Assembly: GCA_964480915.1 (NCBI GenBank)
Contig: CAYZRS010000016.1
Span: 1-64,000, forward strand
Origin: CAWGCE01 sp964480915
Lineage (GTDB): Bacteria; Planctomycetota; Planctomycetia; Pirellulales; Pirellulaceae
DNA length: 64,000 nt
Direction of reading: 5' to 3'
The number at the start of each line of letters is the position of its first letter. The stretch's first letter is position 1. Positions 26,991 through 36,027 of this stretch are shown here, piece by piece. Below the pieces are notes generated by a model. The model saw only the letters and a program-made list of their open reading frames with translations, was not told the DNA's origin and ran no database searches. The position numbers were made by a program, and so were the translations under genes.

Positions 26991-28562
26991 ATGGCGACCG
27001 AAGCGATGACTGCACCCACCGACGAAGATTGGTCTCCACTGGAACGAGCTCGCCGCGAAAAAATGGCGAAACTTGTCGAGATGGGCATCGATCCTTGGGG
27101 TGGCCGCTTCGATGATCGCACGATGATCGGTGCGATCCGTGACCAAGTGGGTGATGTCTACTTCCAAACAGAAGCTGGCGAACGGGTCGAGTTGCCGAGC
27201 GACATCACCGGACAAGCGTTTCGCGAGTGGCTGGCCGAACAGGGGGCGGGCGAAATCATCGGCCCCCAAGTAAGAGCCGCCGGTCGCATCGTCCTCAGCC
27301 GAGACAAGGGCAAGCTGAAGTTCATTGATATTCGCGATCAAACGGGCCAGATTCAGTTATTCGTTGGAAAGAACCAAGTCGGGGATGAGAACTGGGACGT
27401 CTCGGATTGCTTTGACCTGGGCGACCTCATCGGCGTGGATGGGTTCCTGCGTCGCACGAAGATGGGTGAGCTGACGATCTTTGCCGAGCAGTTGCACTTC
27501 CTCTGCAAATCGATCGAGCAACCACCAGAGAAACATCACGGTCTGACGGATCCCGAATTGCGTCAGCGGATGCGTTACTTGGATCTGACGTATGGCGATG
27601 GCGTGATGGAACGGTTCTTGGACCGCACAAAGATCGTCAAGTCGATTCGTAAAACGCTGGACGACAAGGGATTCTGGGATGTCGAAGGTCCGACCTTGCA
27701 TTCGATTGCAGGTGGCGCGGCGGCCAGGCCGTTCACCACGCACCACAATGCGCTCGACATGGAATTGTTCATGCGGATTGCGCTCGAATTGCATCTCAAA
27801 CGCTTGCTCGTTGGTGGCATCGATAAAGTCTATGAGCTAGGGCGTGTGTACCGAAACGAAGGGATTAGCCCGAAGCATAATCCTGAGTTCACGATGCTTG
27901 AGGTTTACGAAGCTTACGGCAACTACGAAACGATGATGGATTTGACCGAGTCGATCATTGTGAATGCGATCGACGGCCTGGGCCGCGGCCGCACGTTGCC
28001 CTGGGGTGAGGATGAGATCTGTTTCGAGCCACCATTTGCTCGCAAAACGTACAACGAGTTGTTTGCCGAACATGCGGAAGTCGCCGCAGACGACACGGCC
28101 GGCATTCTGGCTTTGGCGAAGAAGTTGGGCCTTGAAACCGAAGGTCGTCACCCGGACGTGATCAAAAACGAGGTCTTCGAAGAAAAAGTCGAAGATGCGT
28201 TGGTCGGGCCCGTGTTCGTGATCGACTACCCAGCCAGCATTTGTCCGCTCACGAAACGAAAGCGAGACAATCCAGAGATTGCCGAGCGTTTCGAGCTGTT
28301 CGTACATGGCATGGAACTGGCGAATGCTTATACCGAGCTCAACGATCCTGATCTGCAAGAACAACTATTCAAAACGCAGCTCGCTGGTCAGTCGGACGAA
28401 GATTCGATGGCCAAGATGGACAACGACTTTATTAAAGCGTTACGCCATGGGATGCCGCCCGCGGGCGGCTTGGGAATTGGCATCGACCGTTTGGTGATGC
28501 TGCTGACGAATACACAAACCATTCGAGACATTATTCTTTTCCCTCTGCTTCGCGAGCAATAG
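26991..28562 (+). CDS. lysS: Lysyl-tRNA synthetase, class II
   Basis: 523 residues. It charges tRNA-Lys. The N-terminal OB-fold anticodon domain (about 30-190; GRIVLSRDKGKLKFIDIRD) precedes the class II catalytic core with motif 2 (YRNEGISPKHNPEFTMLE) and motif 3 (GLGIGIDRLVMLLTN). Starting at ATG 26991 gives the normal beginning; an earlier in-frame ATG at 26913 would add 26 residues of unrelated character. It is followed by the LolC/E-like gene. Confidence 0.97.
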   Translation: MATEAMTAPTDEDWSPLERARREKMAKLVEMGIDPWGGRFDDRTMIGAIRDQVGDVYFQTEAGERVELPSDITGQAFREWLAEQGAGEIIGPQVRAAGRIVLSRDKGKLKFIDIRDQTGQIQLFVGKNQVGDENWDVSDCFDLGDLIGVDGFLRRTKMGELTIFAEQLHFLCKSIEQPPEKHHGLTDPELRQRMRYLDLTYGDGVMERFLDRTKIVKSIRKTLDDKGFWDVEGPTLHSIAGGAAARPFTTHHNALDMELFMRIALELHLKRLLVGGIDKVYELGRVYRNEGISPKHNPEFTMLEVYEAYGNYETMMDLTESIIVNAIDGLGRGRTLPWGEDEICFEPPFARKTYNELFAEHAEVAADDTAGILALAKKLGLETEGRHPDVIKNEVFEEKVEDALVGPVFVIDYPASICPLTKRKRDNPEIAERFELFVHGMELANAYTELNDPDLQEQLFKTQLAGQSDEDSMAKMDNDFIKALRHGMPPAGGLGIGIDRLVMLLTNTQTIRDIILFPLLREQ

Positions 28563-28642
28563 CGAAGTAGCGAGGATTAACGACAGGTACATGCCAAGCC
28601 AAGGATCGGTGCGGCACGGAAACGATAGCCAAAGGACGGCAG

Positions 28643-30166
28643 ATGTACGTTTTCCTTCTTAGTTTACGATACCTCCGCACGCGCTATATCGCGCTGGCAT
28701 CGGTGATCAGCGTTATGTTGGGCGTGGCCACAATGATTGTGGTTAACAGTGTCATGTCCGGTTTTCAAAACGAAATGTTTGTCCGTCTCCACGGAATCTT
28801 ATCGGACGTCGTGGTCGAAGCGCACAGCCTCGACGGCATTCCCGATCCAGACGACATGATGATGGCGATTCGCGATACCTTGGGCTCCGACGTCGTCGCG
28901 ATGACACCGAGCGTACAGATTCCCGCCATGCTCGAGTTCAAGTTTCGCAATCAAAACATGGTGAAGCAGATCATGCTGATTGGCATCGATCCGGAAACGT
29001 ATGCGGGTGTCAGCAGTTTCGGCCAATATGTACTGCACCCGGAAAACAAAACGCAACTTGATTTTTCCCTCCGAGAAGGAGGGTTCGATGAACGGCTGGG
29101 GCTGGCCGGATGGGAGCATCGCAAACAGCAAGCGGCGGTCCAGTCGGCTTATCGTCAGCAGCTAGACCGACTGCGACCTGCTGGAGAAAAACCAGAATCG
29201 TCGGAAGCGATCGACGACATCGCGATGAACAATCCGTTTGATGCATTGGAGTCGTCTGAACCGCAAGGTGCTTTGTTCGATCCGAGCAACGAACAGCATG
29301 CTGGGATTGTGGTCGGTATTGGACTGTGCAGTGTCCGTCAGCGAGACAAAGAAGGTGACGTTCGAGACTATTTCCTGCTCCGCCCCGGTGACGATGTCAA
29401 AGTGACGTTTCCCTCAGCGGGAACTCAACCGAAACCGATCTACGATCAGTTTACCGTCGTCGATCTCTATGAAAGCAAGATGAGCGAGTATGACGGCACG
29501 TTTGCCTTTGTGCCGTTGAGCAAATTGCAACAGTTGCGAGGCATGGTGGACCCGGTGAGCGGGAAAGGCGCGGCAACCTCGGTACAGATCAAATTGGCCG
29601 AAGGGGCCGATCTCAACTTGGCTTGCGAGCAGCTGCGAGAGCGTTTTCCTGCCTACATGTTTCCCTATCAGGTGCAGACGTGGAAGCAGCGCCAAGGGCC
29701 ATTGATGGCAGCGGTCAGTATGGAAACGACATTGCTTAATATCTTGTTGTTTTTCATTATCGCCGTCGCCGGTTTTGGCATCTTAGCAACGTTCTACATG
29801 ACCGTCATCGAGAAGACACGGGATATTGGCATCCTCAAATCGCTGGGCGCTTCGAGTCGAGGTGTGATGGCAATATTTTTGCACTATGGCGTCTCGCTTG
29901 GCTGCGTTGGTGCCGGGATTGGGATGCTGCTGGGGCTGTTCTTCGTTTGGAACATCAACCGGATTGCGGCGCTGATTCAGTTCGTCACGGGTCGTGAGGT
30001 ATTCGATCCGACGGTCTACTACTTTTCCAAAATTCCGACCATCGTGAACCCGTTCACCGTTGCCTGGATTGTGGCGGGCGCTTTGAGTATTGCCATGATC
30101 GCCAGTGTGTTACCGGCGATGCGTGCGGCACGACTTCATCCGGTAGAGGCACTCCGCTATGAGTAA
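28643..30166 (+). CDS. LolC/LolE-like ABC transporter permease
   Basis: 507 residues. It has the four-helix FtsX/MacB plan: an N-terminal helix (RYLRTRYIALASVISVMLGVATMIVV), a large periplasmic domain of about 300 residues, and three C-terminal helices including the FtsX signature MTVIEKTRDIGILKSLGAS. The adjacent ATPase gene overlaps its end by 8 bases, so they form a transporter, probably for lipoprotein release or a related envelope substrate. A single permease gene suggests a homodimer. Confidence 0.88.
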   Translation: MYVFLLSLRYLRTRYIALASVISVMLGVATMIVVNSVMSGFQNEMFVRLHGILSDVVVEAHSLDGIPDPDDMMMAIRDTLGSDVVAMTPSVQIPAMLEFKFRNQNMVKQIMLIGIDPETYAGVSSFGQYVLHPENKTQLDFSLREGGFDERLGLAGWEHRKQQAAVQSAYRQQLDRLRPAGEKPESSEAIDDIAMNNPFDALESSEPQGALFDPSNEQHAGIVVGIGLCSVRQRDKEGDVRDYFLLRPGDDVKVTFPSAGTQPKPIYDQFTVVDLYESKMSEYDGTFAFVPLSKLQQLRGMVDPVSGKGAATSVQIKLAEGADLNLACEQLRERFPAYMFPYQVQTWKQRQGPLMAAVSMETTLLNILLFFIIAVAGFGILATFYMTVIEKTRDIGILKSLGASSRGVMAIFLHYGVSLGCVGAGIGMLLGLFFVWNINRIAALIQFVTGREVFDPTVYYFSKIPTIVNPFTVAWIVAGALSIAMIASVLPAMRAARLHPVEALRYE

Positions 30167-30983
30167 TTCTGGACCTCACATTTCGGATCCATCGACCAAG
30201 GGGCGTCGCCGATTAGGTCGGCCTTTGGCTTCGCGGACATTGGAGATCGCGCCCGCCAAGCCGGCTGCCATTTCGGATGCGATGCTGCCCTTGATACGCA
30301 CGGAAGGGCTTACCAAGAGCTACTTCAAATCCGACTTAGAGATACCGGTCTTGCGTGGCGTCGATGTTGAAATTGCGGCGCAACAATTCACAGCGATCGT
30401 TGGTCAAAGTGGGTCGGGCAAGAGTACCTTGTTGCATCTACTGGCGGCGCTTGATGCGCCAGACAAGGGAAAGATCTTCTACGAAGGGAATCGCATCGAT
30501 GATCTGCCCGCCAAGGGGCGAGACGTGCTGCGGAATCAACATTTTGGCATGATCTTTCAGTCGTACCATCTGTTGCCAGAGCTGAGCACTTTAGAAAATG
30601 TCATGTTGCCGCAGATGATCTCGAGCAGCATCTGGTCTTACTTTGGTTCTCGAGCCAAATTGGCGAAAAAGGCTGCCGAGGTGCTGGAAACGGTCGGGCT
30701 ATCGCATCGACTCAAGCACTTACCACGCGAATTGTCGGGCGGTGAAATGCAACGCGTGGCGATTGCACGAGCACTCGTATCCGAACCTCAAATCTTGTTT
30801 GCCGACGAGCCGACAGGCAACTTGGATAGTGCGACCGGTAGCTCGATCATGGAGTTGCTCCGTAAACTCAACCGCGACCGCGGCCTAACCATCGCGTTGG
30901 TCACTCATGACGAATCGGTGGCAAGACAGGCGCATCGAACCGTACGGATCACCGACGGTCGGGCGGAGCCAACCGTCTGCTAA
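30159..30983 (+). CDS. LolD-like ABC transporter ATP-binding protein
   Basis: 274 residues. Walker A GQSGSGKST, signature LSGGEMQRVAIARAL and Walker B ILFADEPTGN are clear. An extra basic N-terminal stretch of about 45 residues precedes the usual domain start at LIRTEGLTKSY; a later start near ATG 30282 is possible, but the 8-base overlap with the permease favours translational coupling from 30159. It energises the adjacent LolC/E-like permease. Confidence 0.9.
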   Translation: MSNSGPHISDPSTKGRRRLGRPLASRTLEIAPAKPAAISDAMLPLIRTEGLTKSYFKSDLEIPVLRGVDVEIAAQQFTAIVGQSGSGKSTLLHLLAALDAPDKGKIFYEGNRIDDLPAKGRDVLRNQHFGMIFQSYHLLPELSTLENVMLPQMISSSIWSYFGSRAKLAKKAAEVLETVGLSHRLKHLPRELSGGEMQRVAIARALVSEPQILFADEPTGNLDSATGSSIMELLRKLNRDRGLTIALVTHDESVARQAHRTVRITDGRAEPTVC

Positions 30984-31011
30984 CGACTTTGTTGCTCCGA
31001 GATTCAGATTA

Positions 31012-32001
31012 CTAGACGCGGCTCCGGTCGGTCCGGGCGAATCGATCGACAACAAGGACGATCGCAAATGCCCCGGCTGCTGCCAAAATGCAGAGCCAAA
31101 ATCGGCCATCGAATTCTGGCATGAAGGGCTCAAAGACCTTGTGTTTGAGTTTGAGCTCCCCCGGCGTCGTATCTAATTGGAACGGCCAAATCTTGCGGGT
31201 GGCACCCAGCATGAACCCGGCAAGAACCGCCATGGTGCGGCTCATATGATGAGCCAGTAACCATTGGAGGAACTTGCTGAAGGCGATGATGCCGACCAAG
31301 CAGCCAGCACCAAAAGCACCGATGGTGATGAGATCGGCCAGATGGATATCGCCGTCTTTCAAACGATGCAAAATATCTGTCAGCTGCGGATAGAAGCCAA
31401 GCACGATCAACAGGTAGGCTCCGCTAATACCTGGCAATATCATGGCACAAATTCCAATCATGCCGCATAAAAAGATGTAGGGCATGCTGGTTGCTGGTCC
31501 GTACGCCGTCATGCCGGTCAGGTTGTAAGCAAAAAGGGCCGCTCCCAATCCCAATACGAGGCAGACAATTCTCGATTGACTCGATTTCACAGAGATTAAT
31601 TGCACGACGATGAGGGTCGAAGCCAAAATCATTCCAAGGAAAATTGAGAGGGTAATTTCCCGACTTTGTTCACCGGTCAGCAATCGTTCGATAAACGAAC
31701 CAAGAGTAATCGCCCCCAATCCAATTCCGACGCCCAATCCGAGCAAAAATCTCAGATCGACGTGTCGAGCCGCTTCGCCCCACTTACGTGACTTAACAAG
31801 TGAAACGAACTGACCGTCAACATGACTGATTGCTGTCACTAGGCGGCTATAGATACCGACAACAAGCGCAACGGTGCCTCCGGAGACACCAGGCACTATA
31901 TCGGCGGCTCCCATCAATCCCCCTCGACAAATGGTCACCAAATCAGTGACAATTCCTTGTCGGTCGGGCGTCTGGTTATTACTGTCCAATGTTCGACTCA
32001 T
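31012..32001 (-). CDS. DUF368 membrane protein, putative undecaprenyl phosphate translocase
   Basis: 329 residues, about eight to ten membrane helices. The N-terminal signature GGLMGAADIVPGVSGGTVALVVGIY is typical of DUF368, a family in which some members are reported to flip undecaprenyl phosphate back across the membrane for envelope synthesis. A second internal repeat (MILPGISGAYLLIVLG) supports the family. I start at ATG 32001; the longer frame adds a hydrophilic tail. It is divergent from ispE. The function here is inference from the family. Confidence 0.82.
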   Translation of the reverse strand: MSRTLDSNNQTPDRQGIVTDLVTICRGGLMGAADIVPGVSGGTVALVVGIYSRLVTAISHVDGQFVSLVKSRKWGEAARHVDLRFLLGLGVGIGLGAITLGSFIERLLTGEQSREITLSIFLGMILASTLIVVQLISVKSSQSRIVCLVLGLGAALFAYNLTGMTAYGPATSMPYIFLCGMIGICAMILPGISGAYLLIVLGFYPQLTDILHRLKDGDIHLADLITIGAFGAGCLVGIIAFSKFLQWLLAHHMSRTMAVLAGFMLGATRKIWPFQLDTTPGELKLKHKVFEPFMPEFDGRFWLCILAAAGAFAIVLVVDRFARTDRSRV

Positions 32002-32138
32002 TCGTGTTGCGTTCCAATTGACCCTTCCCAGTGCATTAGTAGAATCATCTATTCGAGGCGGGAAAGCCTGCCCTTGTCGATTCGTACGTCTGCTGGTTAT
32101 CACCGCTTGGGGGGGAGGCTGTAACTTAGGATTTTGTC

Positions 32139-33020
32139 ATGCAATTGAAGAAGGTTGGCGAATCAGCGATTGCTCACGCGCCAGCCAAGCTCAACCTGTT
32201 TCTCGAAATATCGGGAAAACGAGATGACGGCTTTCATGAGATTGAGACGCTCATGACGTCGGTCAATTTATACGACACACTCCGGTTTACTTCTACATCC
32301 TCGGAAAAGATCGATTTCACGTGTGTTTGGGACCATGGAGTTCCGCTGCGACAACGCACGCCTCTGCCTCAAGACCGCTCCAATCTTGTCGTCCGCGCTT
32401 TGGAGGATCTGCAGCAGTACGTGGGGAAGCGGCGGGGCGCTGAGGTTCATTTGGTGAAGCGGATTCCAGCCGAAGCCGGCATGGGGGGCGCTTCCTCCGA
32501 TGCGGCGGCCGTTCTCACCGTTGCCAATGAAGTTTGGGAGTTCAATGTTTCGTTGCCAGAGTTGCGACGAATTGGTGCGAATATCGGCAGCGATGTGCCT
32601 TTCTTTTTGAATCGTTCACCGGCGTTTTGTCGCGGCCGAGGAGAACAAGCGGAACCTTGTTCGAATACTCTTCGCCAGCACTTCGTTATTGTGAAACCGC
32701 CCGGTGGGCTGAGCACTGCTCGCGTTTACGAGCGATGCAGTATTCCGAATGTTCCCCGTTCGTTTGAGGACGGCATACTTTTTAATCGACTTGAGCAAGC
32801 GGCCCGCGAGTTGTCACCCGAGTTGGCTCGACTGCGGGGCGACTTTGATCGCATTGGGTTGGTAGATCACCAGATGACAGGTAGTGGAACGGCCTATTTC
32901 GCCGTCCTGACAAATAAGGTTGCGGCTGCTCGGGCAGCGCGACGACTAAAGCAACTGGGATGGAGTCGAGTGTTTGTAGCTCAAACGACGCCTGGTTACG
33001 TTGCTAGTACAAGAAAGTAG
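32139..33020 (+). CDS. ispE: 4-(cytidine 5'-diphospho)-2-C-methyl-D-erythritol kinase
   Basis: Phosphorylates CDP-methylerythritol in the MEP isoprenoid pathway. 293 residues of the GHMP kinase fold, with the N-terminal APAKLNLFLEI motif, the ATP loop PAEAGMGGASSDAAAVL and the C-terminal MTGSGTAYFAV. Family members more often have GSGSA; the Thr is a mild variant. The SpoVG-like gene begins 5 bases after its stop. dxr of the same pathway is elsewhere in the window. Confidence 0.95.
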   Translation: MQLKKVGESAIAHAPAKLNLFLEISGKRDDGFHEIETLMTSVNLYDTLRFTSTSSEKIDFTCVWDHGVPLRQRTPLPQDRSNLVVRALEDLQQYVGKRRGAEVHLVKRIPAEAGMGGASSDAAAVLTVANEVWEFNVSLPELRRIGANIGSDVPFFLNRSPAFCRGRGEQAEPCSNTLRQHFVIVKPPGGLSTARVYERCSIPNVPRSFEDGILFNRLEQAARELSPELARLRGDFDRIGLVDHQMTGSGTAYFAVLTNKVAAARAARRLKQLGWSRVFVAQTTPGYVASTRK

Positions 33021-33024
33021 CGTA

Positions 33025-33456
33025 GTGGAAATAACTGAAGTTCGAATCAAGCTAACCGAAAGTCAAACCGATCGATTGCTCGCGTTTTGTTCGATTACGT
33101 TCGATGATTGCTTTGTAATACGCGACTTGAAAGTGATCGAAGGTACGAACGGTGCTTTCGTGGCGATGCCTAGTCGGAAGCTGTCGGCGCACTGCCCCAA
33201 ATGTCGTTCGAAAAATCACTTGAAGGCGGTCCACTGCAATCAGTGCGGAACGCGACTTGCCGATCGATCGACAGACGGGAAGCAAAAGCTCTATGCGGAC
33301 ATTGCCCACCCCATCAACGCCGCATGTCGCGAGATGATTCAAGAGCGTGTTCTCGCCGCGTTTGCTGCGGAGTCTGAATTGGCCAAGCAACCAGGTTATG
33401 AATCGAAGTACGACGATTTCGATATGTACGACGAGTTTGGCGCCGGTATCTTTTAG
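33025..33456 (+). CDS. SpoVG-family protein with zinc-ribbon insertion
   Basis: 143 residues. The two halves match SpoVG, a small nucleic-acid-binding regulator: EITEVRIKL...SITFDDCFVIRDLKVIEG-NGAFVAMPSRK, then DIAHPINAACREMIQ. Between them is a 30- to 40-residue insertion with four cysteines, C57, C60, C71 and C74 (HCPKCRSKN, HCNQCGTR), which looks like a zinc ribbon absent from the classic Firmicutes proteins. GTG 33025 is chosen because it begins exactly with the family start; a TTG upstream at 33001 would overlap ispE. The acidic C-terminal tail (YDDFDMYDEFG) is also extra. Confidence 0.85.
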   Translation: MEITEVRIKLTESQTDRLLAFCSITFDDCFVIRDLKVIEGTNGAFVAMPSRKLSAHCPKCRSKNHLKAVHCNQCGTRLADRSTDGKQKLYADIAHPINAACREMIQERVLAAFAAESELAKQPGYESKYDDFDMYDEFGAGIF

Positions 33457-33459
33457 CGC

Positions 33460-33488
33460 AAAAAAAAGCGGCTACCAAAGGTAGCCGC
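33460..33488 (-). terminator. Rho-independent terminator, mainly minus strand
   Basis: GCGGCTACC-AAA-GGTAGCCGC is a perfect 9-bp stem at 33468-33488. On the minus strand it is followed by eight Ts, fitting termination of the sigma-54 regulator gene that ends at 33528. The plus-strand side has a weaker run (CCTGTTT) and may also serve the SpoVG gene. Confidence 0.8.
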
Positions 33489-33527
33489 CCTGTTTGCTGG
33501 CTCCAAGATTACCTGCAAACAAACTTG

Positions 33528-34844
33528 TTAGCTCCGCGAGCCTGGTATCGGAATATCAAACTTCTTGATCTTCCTCGCCAGCATCTTCCGATCAATTTGA
33601 AGCAGACGAGCTGCTGCGCTCTGATTGAAAAATGTCTCGTGAAGCGTTCGGCTGATGTGTTGCTTCTCGACTTCCGCCAAGCTTAACCACCCCCCAGCCG
33701 CAATTGTTGACTCGGGGCTTCCCGCCTCATGCGTTGGAAACCTCCTCGCTTCCGGTATTGGAGGTGGGCTTGGGACGGGTATCGATGATGATAACCCCTC
33801 TTCCGCCCACGCTACATTTGTGGAACGAGTCGTGCGAGCATCCAAAATATCCGGAAAAGCTTCCGGTCCAATCTCATTCCCCTCGGTCATCACGACGGCT
33901 CGATCAATGAAGTTTTCGAGCTCTCGAACATTGCCTGGCCAGGCGTAGCTGGCGAGCAGTTCGAGTGCCGTTGCCGAGATACTTTTGAGTTCCATGCCGC
34001 ATTCGACTGCGGTCTTTGCCAAGAAGTGTGCCGCGAGTGGCTCGATGTCGTCGGGGCGGTCGACGAGCCCCTTCGTTTCGATCGCTAACACGTTAAGTCG
34101 GTAATAGAGGTCGAGCCGGAAGCGGCCTTCGCGTACTTCTTCCATGAGGTCGCGGTTCGTTGCCGCGACGGTTCGGACATCGACTTTTTCGCCTTGCGTG
34201 CTGCCGACGGGCGTGACGACCCGTTCCTGCAAGACACGTAACAGCTTTGCTTGGCTATCAAGATCGAGTTCCCCGATCTCATCCAAGAAAATCGTTCCCC
34301 CATTGGCTGCGCGGAAACAGCCCATGGACGCAAAATGTGCGCCGGTGAATGCGCCCTTGGTATGTCCGAAGAGCTGACTGCTGAATAGGCCGCTAGGGAT
34401 CGCTGCGCAGTTCACCGGAACAAAGGGCTTGTCCCGCCGCTCTCCGTGGGAATGGACAGCGCGTGCTACCAGCTCTTTTCCCGTTCCACTCGGACCAGAA
34501 ATCAGAACGCTGTAGCGGTAATTCGCTACCTGGGCGACGCGTTTTCGCGTACCCACAGTCCAGTCAGAACGACCAATGAGATGGTCTATCGCGAACTGGG
34601 AATCCTGTAGCTTCGGCGATTGCGCATCGTTCGGCGCATCGTTNNNNNNNNNNNNNNNNNNNNNNNNNNNNNNNNNNNNNNNNNNNNNNNNNNNNNNNNN
34701 NNNNNNNNNNNNNNNNNNNNNNNNNNNNNNNNNNNNNNNNNNNGCGCATCGTTCGGCGCATCGTTGGAATGCTTCACGGCTTACTCTTTCTCGGGCCGCA
34801 GATTCGCCTTGCCGCAGATCTGCAGATAGTCTTTGCTTTGCCAT
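33528..34844 (-). CDS. Sigma-54-dependent enhancer-binding protein (contains assembly gap)
   Basis: An AAA+ activator of sigma-54 RNA polymerase: Walker A GPSGTGKE, the sigma-54 contact loop GAFTGA, Walker B IFLDEIGE, sensor ATNRDL, then a Fis-type helix-turn-helix at the end (LSLAEVEKQHISRTLHETFFNQSAAARLLQI). The N-terminal part is broken by the 100-N gap at 34644-34743, inside a run of 12-base units. ATG 34844 has an AAGGA ribosome site, but the frame there reads RCAE repeats while the downstream frame reads NDAP repeats, so the gap may hide a frame change, or the gene may start at GTG 34777 (KHSNDAP). No receiver or GAF domain is visible. It is downstream of the four small peptide genes on the same strand and may control them. 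Confidence 0.85.
   Translation of the reverse strand: MAKQRLSADLRQGESAARERVSREAFQRCAERCXXXXXXXXXXXXXXXXXXXXXXXXXXXXXXXXXXNDAPNDAQSPKLQDSQFAIDHLIGRSDWTVGTRKRVAQVANYRYSVLISGPSGTGKELVARAVHSHGERRDKPFVPVNCAAIPSGLFSSQLFGHTKGAFTGAHFASMGCFRAANGGTIFLDEIGELDLDSQAKLLRVLQERVVTPVGSTQGEKVDVRTVAATNRDLMEEVREGRFRLDLYYRLNVLAIETKGLVDRPDDIEPLAAHFLAKTAVECGMELKSISATALELLASYAWPGNVRELENFIDRAVVMTEGNEIGPEAFPDILDARTTRSTNVAWAEEGLSSSIPVPSPPPIPEARRFPTHEAGSPESTIAAGGWLSLAEVEKQHISRTLHETFFNQSAAARLLQIDRKMLARKIKKFDIPIPGSRS
34622..34765. repeat. 12-base tandem repeat tract with assembly gap
   Basis: The 22 bases on each side of the N run are identical and consist of 12-mer units (GCGCATCGTTCG). On the minus strand the units encode N-D-A-P in the regulator frame. 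The gap therefore probably hides a longer array of the same units in the linker of the sigma-54 regulator. Confidence 0.75.
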
Positions 34845-35217
34845 AGCATCCTTGCCTTCCTGGAGCAGTCGATCCTTCGACCGCTTTGACGACGTACCCG
34901 CCCCGCCTACATCCAGCTGTTCCGACGCATTGAGCATCGGGTCCGGTGCCGAGATGAGAATCGAGCGCGAGTGTTGGTTAGTGTGGCTCGTCTTGACCGA
35001 ATACGTCCGAATTGCGGGCGGTTGCTACCGACCCGTTCCGGCGATCGCTCACGACGCTGGCCACATCGTCGTAACCGCAGGCGGTTGCGACCGATTGGTC
35101 CTTGCGAAAACATAATTTCCTTTCCTCAAATATCCTGACTGTGCAGGTGCAAGTGGTATCCACCGTTCGCACACGTTTTGCGCAGTCAGCTAATCGACAA
35201 ACGAGACGCCTGACTGC
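34845..35217. other. Intergenic region with two dyad repeats
   Basis: 373 bases between the sigma-54 regulator and the last peptide gene. I see no convincing gene. It contains two near-identical 18-base copies at 35014-35031 and 35077-35094, with a CGGT-N4-ACCG dyad core. Their starts are exactly 63 bases apart, or about six helical turns. They could be binding sites of a dimeric regulator, possibly the adjacent Fis-type protein. Confidence 0.5.
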
Positions 35218-35403
35218 TTAGAGCCGGATCTTCTTTCGTCGACGACGGTGTATCCCGTTATGTTGCTTCGGGCGGTTGCGTTTCTCGACCGCGGAATGCT
35301 TCCGAGCCATACGAAACTTCTCACCTGGTCCAGCTTGTTCCTTGGTGTCCAACTCGGTCTCAAAGTCGCGCTCGGCTAGGAGCGCAGCGAATGCAGCGTT
35401 CAT
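35218..35403 (-). CDS. Small basic peptide A of a four-member family
   Basis: 61 residues, with a strong Shine-Dalgarno (GGGGAGGAAA) before ATG 35403. The N-terminal half is acidic to neutral (MNAAFAALLAERDFETEL) and the C-terminal third is strongly basic, ending QHNGIHRRRRKKIRL. The end matches the three neighbouring peptides (NG-M/I-HRRR-K/R-KK). It is the most divergent member (I for M, final Leu for Trp). No signal peptide or membrane helix. I do not recognise the family. The basic tail suggests binding to nucleic acid or ribosome, which is inference. Confidence 0.8.
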   Translation of the reverse strand: MNAAFAALLAERDFETELDTKEQAGPGEKFRMARKHSAVEKRNRPKQHNGIHRRRRKKIRL

Positions 35404-35456
35404 GGTATTTCCTCCCCAAAAAATATATATTCATGCGTTCCAGTCACGTCCGATGA

Positions 35457-35636
35457 CTACCAACGCACTTTCTTCTTACGGCGTCGGTGCATTCCGTTGT
35501 GCTGACGCGGTCCCTTCCCATACGACCTTCCAAATTTGGTTGGCCGTGGTCCAAACGAGTTTCGTCTTGGCGCTTCGCGGTCTTGTTCCGCTTCATCGCC
35601 GTTATCGGTGATGAGATCTCGTGCCGATGAATTCAT
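35457..35636 (-). CDS. Small basic peptide B of a four-member family
   Basis: 59 residues, so it falls under common gene-length cut-offs. ATG 35636 is preceded by AAGGGGGGAA at a good distance. It starts MNSSARDLITDNGDEAE and ends QHNGMHRRRKKKVRW. A Gly/Arg-rich middle (FGPRPTKFGRSYGKGP) links the two. Its N-terminus resembles peptide C (MN-x-SAR-D/E-L). The stop is followed after 53 bases by peptide A. Read directly from the sequence; the function is unknown. Confidence 0.8.
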   Translation of the reverse strand: MNSSARDLITDNGDEAEQDREAPRRNSFGPRPTKFGRSYGKGPRQHNGMHRRRKKKVRW

Positions 35637-35771
35637 AGATATTCCCCCCTTTAGGAATGACCTAGTGATGTAAGGTGCAACCGTCGCAGGACCGGCTCCC
35701 AGCCAGACCCACTCACAACGGCGCGCTAAGCGCGTTGTCGTGGCAACGATGGCGGTGATTTGTCTAACGCA

Positions 35772-35957
35772 CTACCAGCGGATCTTCTTCTTGCGACGGC
35801 GGTGCATGCCGTTGAACTGTTGCGGACCCTTCTTGCGACGTCCGAATGTTCGGTTCGAGCTTGAACTCGATGACGAAGCGCTCTTCGAGCCACCAGCGCG
35901 GTGACGGAAGCTGACGGAAAGATCGGTGGATTCAAGTTCTCGTGCAGAAATATTCAT
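35772..35957 (-). CDS. Small basic peptide C of a four-member family
   Basis: 61 residues from ATG 35957. I prefer this start to ATG 35963 because the AGGAG ribosome site lies 8 bases before it but only 2 bases before the other. It starts MNISARELESTDLSVSF, has a serine run in the middle (SASSSSSSSN) and ends QFNGMHRRRKKKIRW. The C-terminal 13 residues differ from peptide D only at one position (IRW against ISW). Confidence 0.8.
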   Translation of the reverse strand: MNISARELESTDLSVSFRHRAGGSKSASSSSSSSNRTFGRRKKGPQQFNGMHRRRKKKIRW

Positions 35958-36027
35958 ATTCATTTCTCCTGTAATGAGCGCCTGCCGGTGCAGTACGCGA
36001 TGTATTCAGTGGGACAGTTAACAGTCG

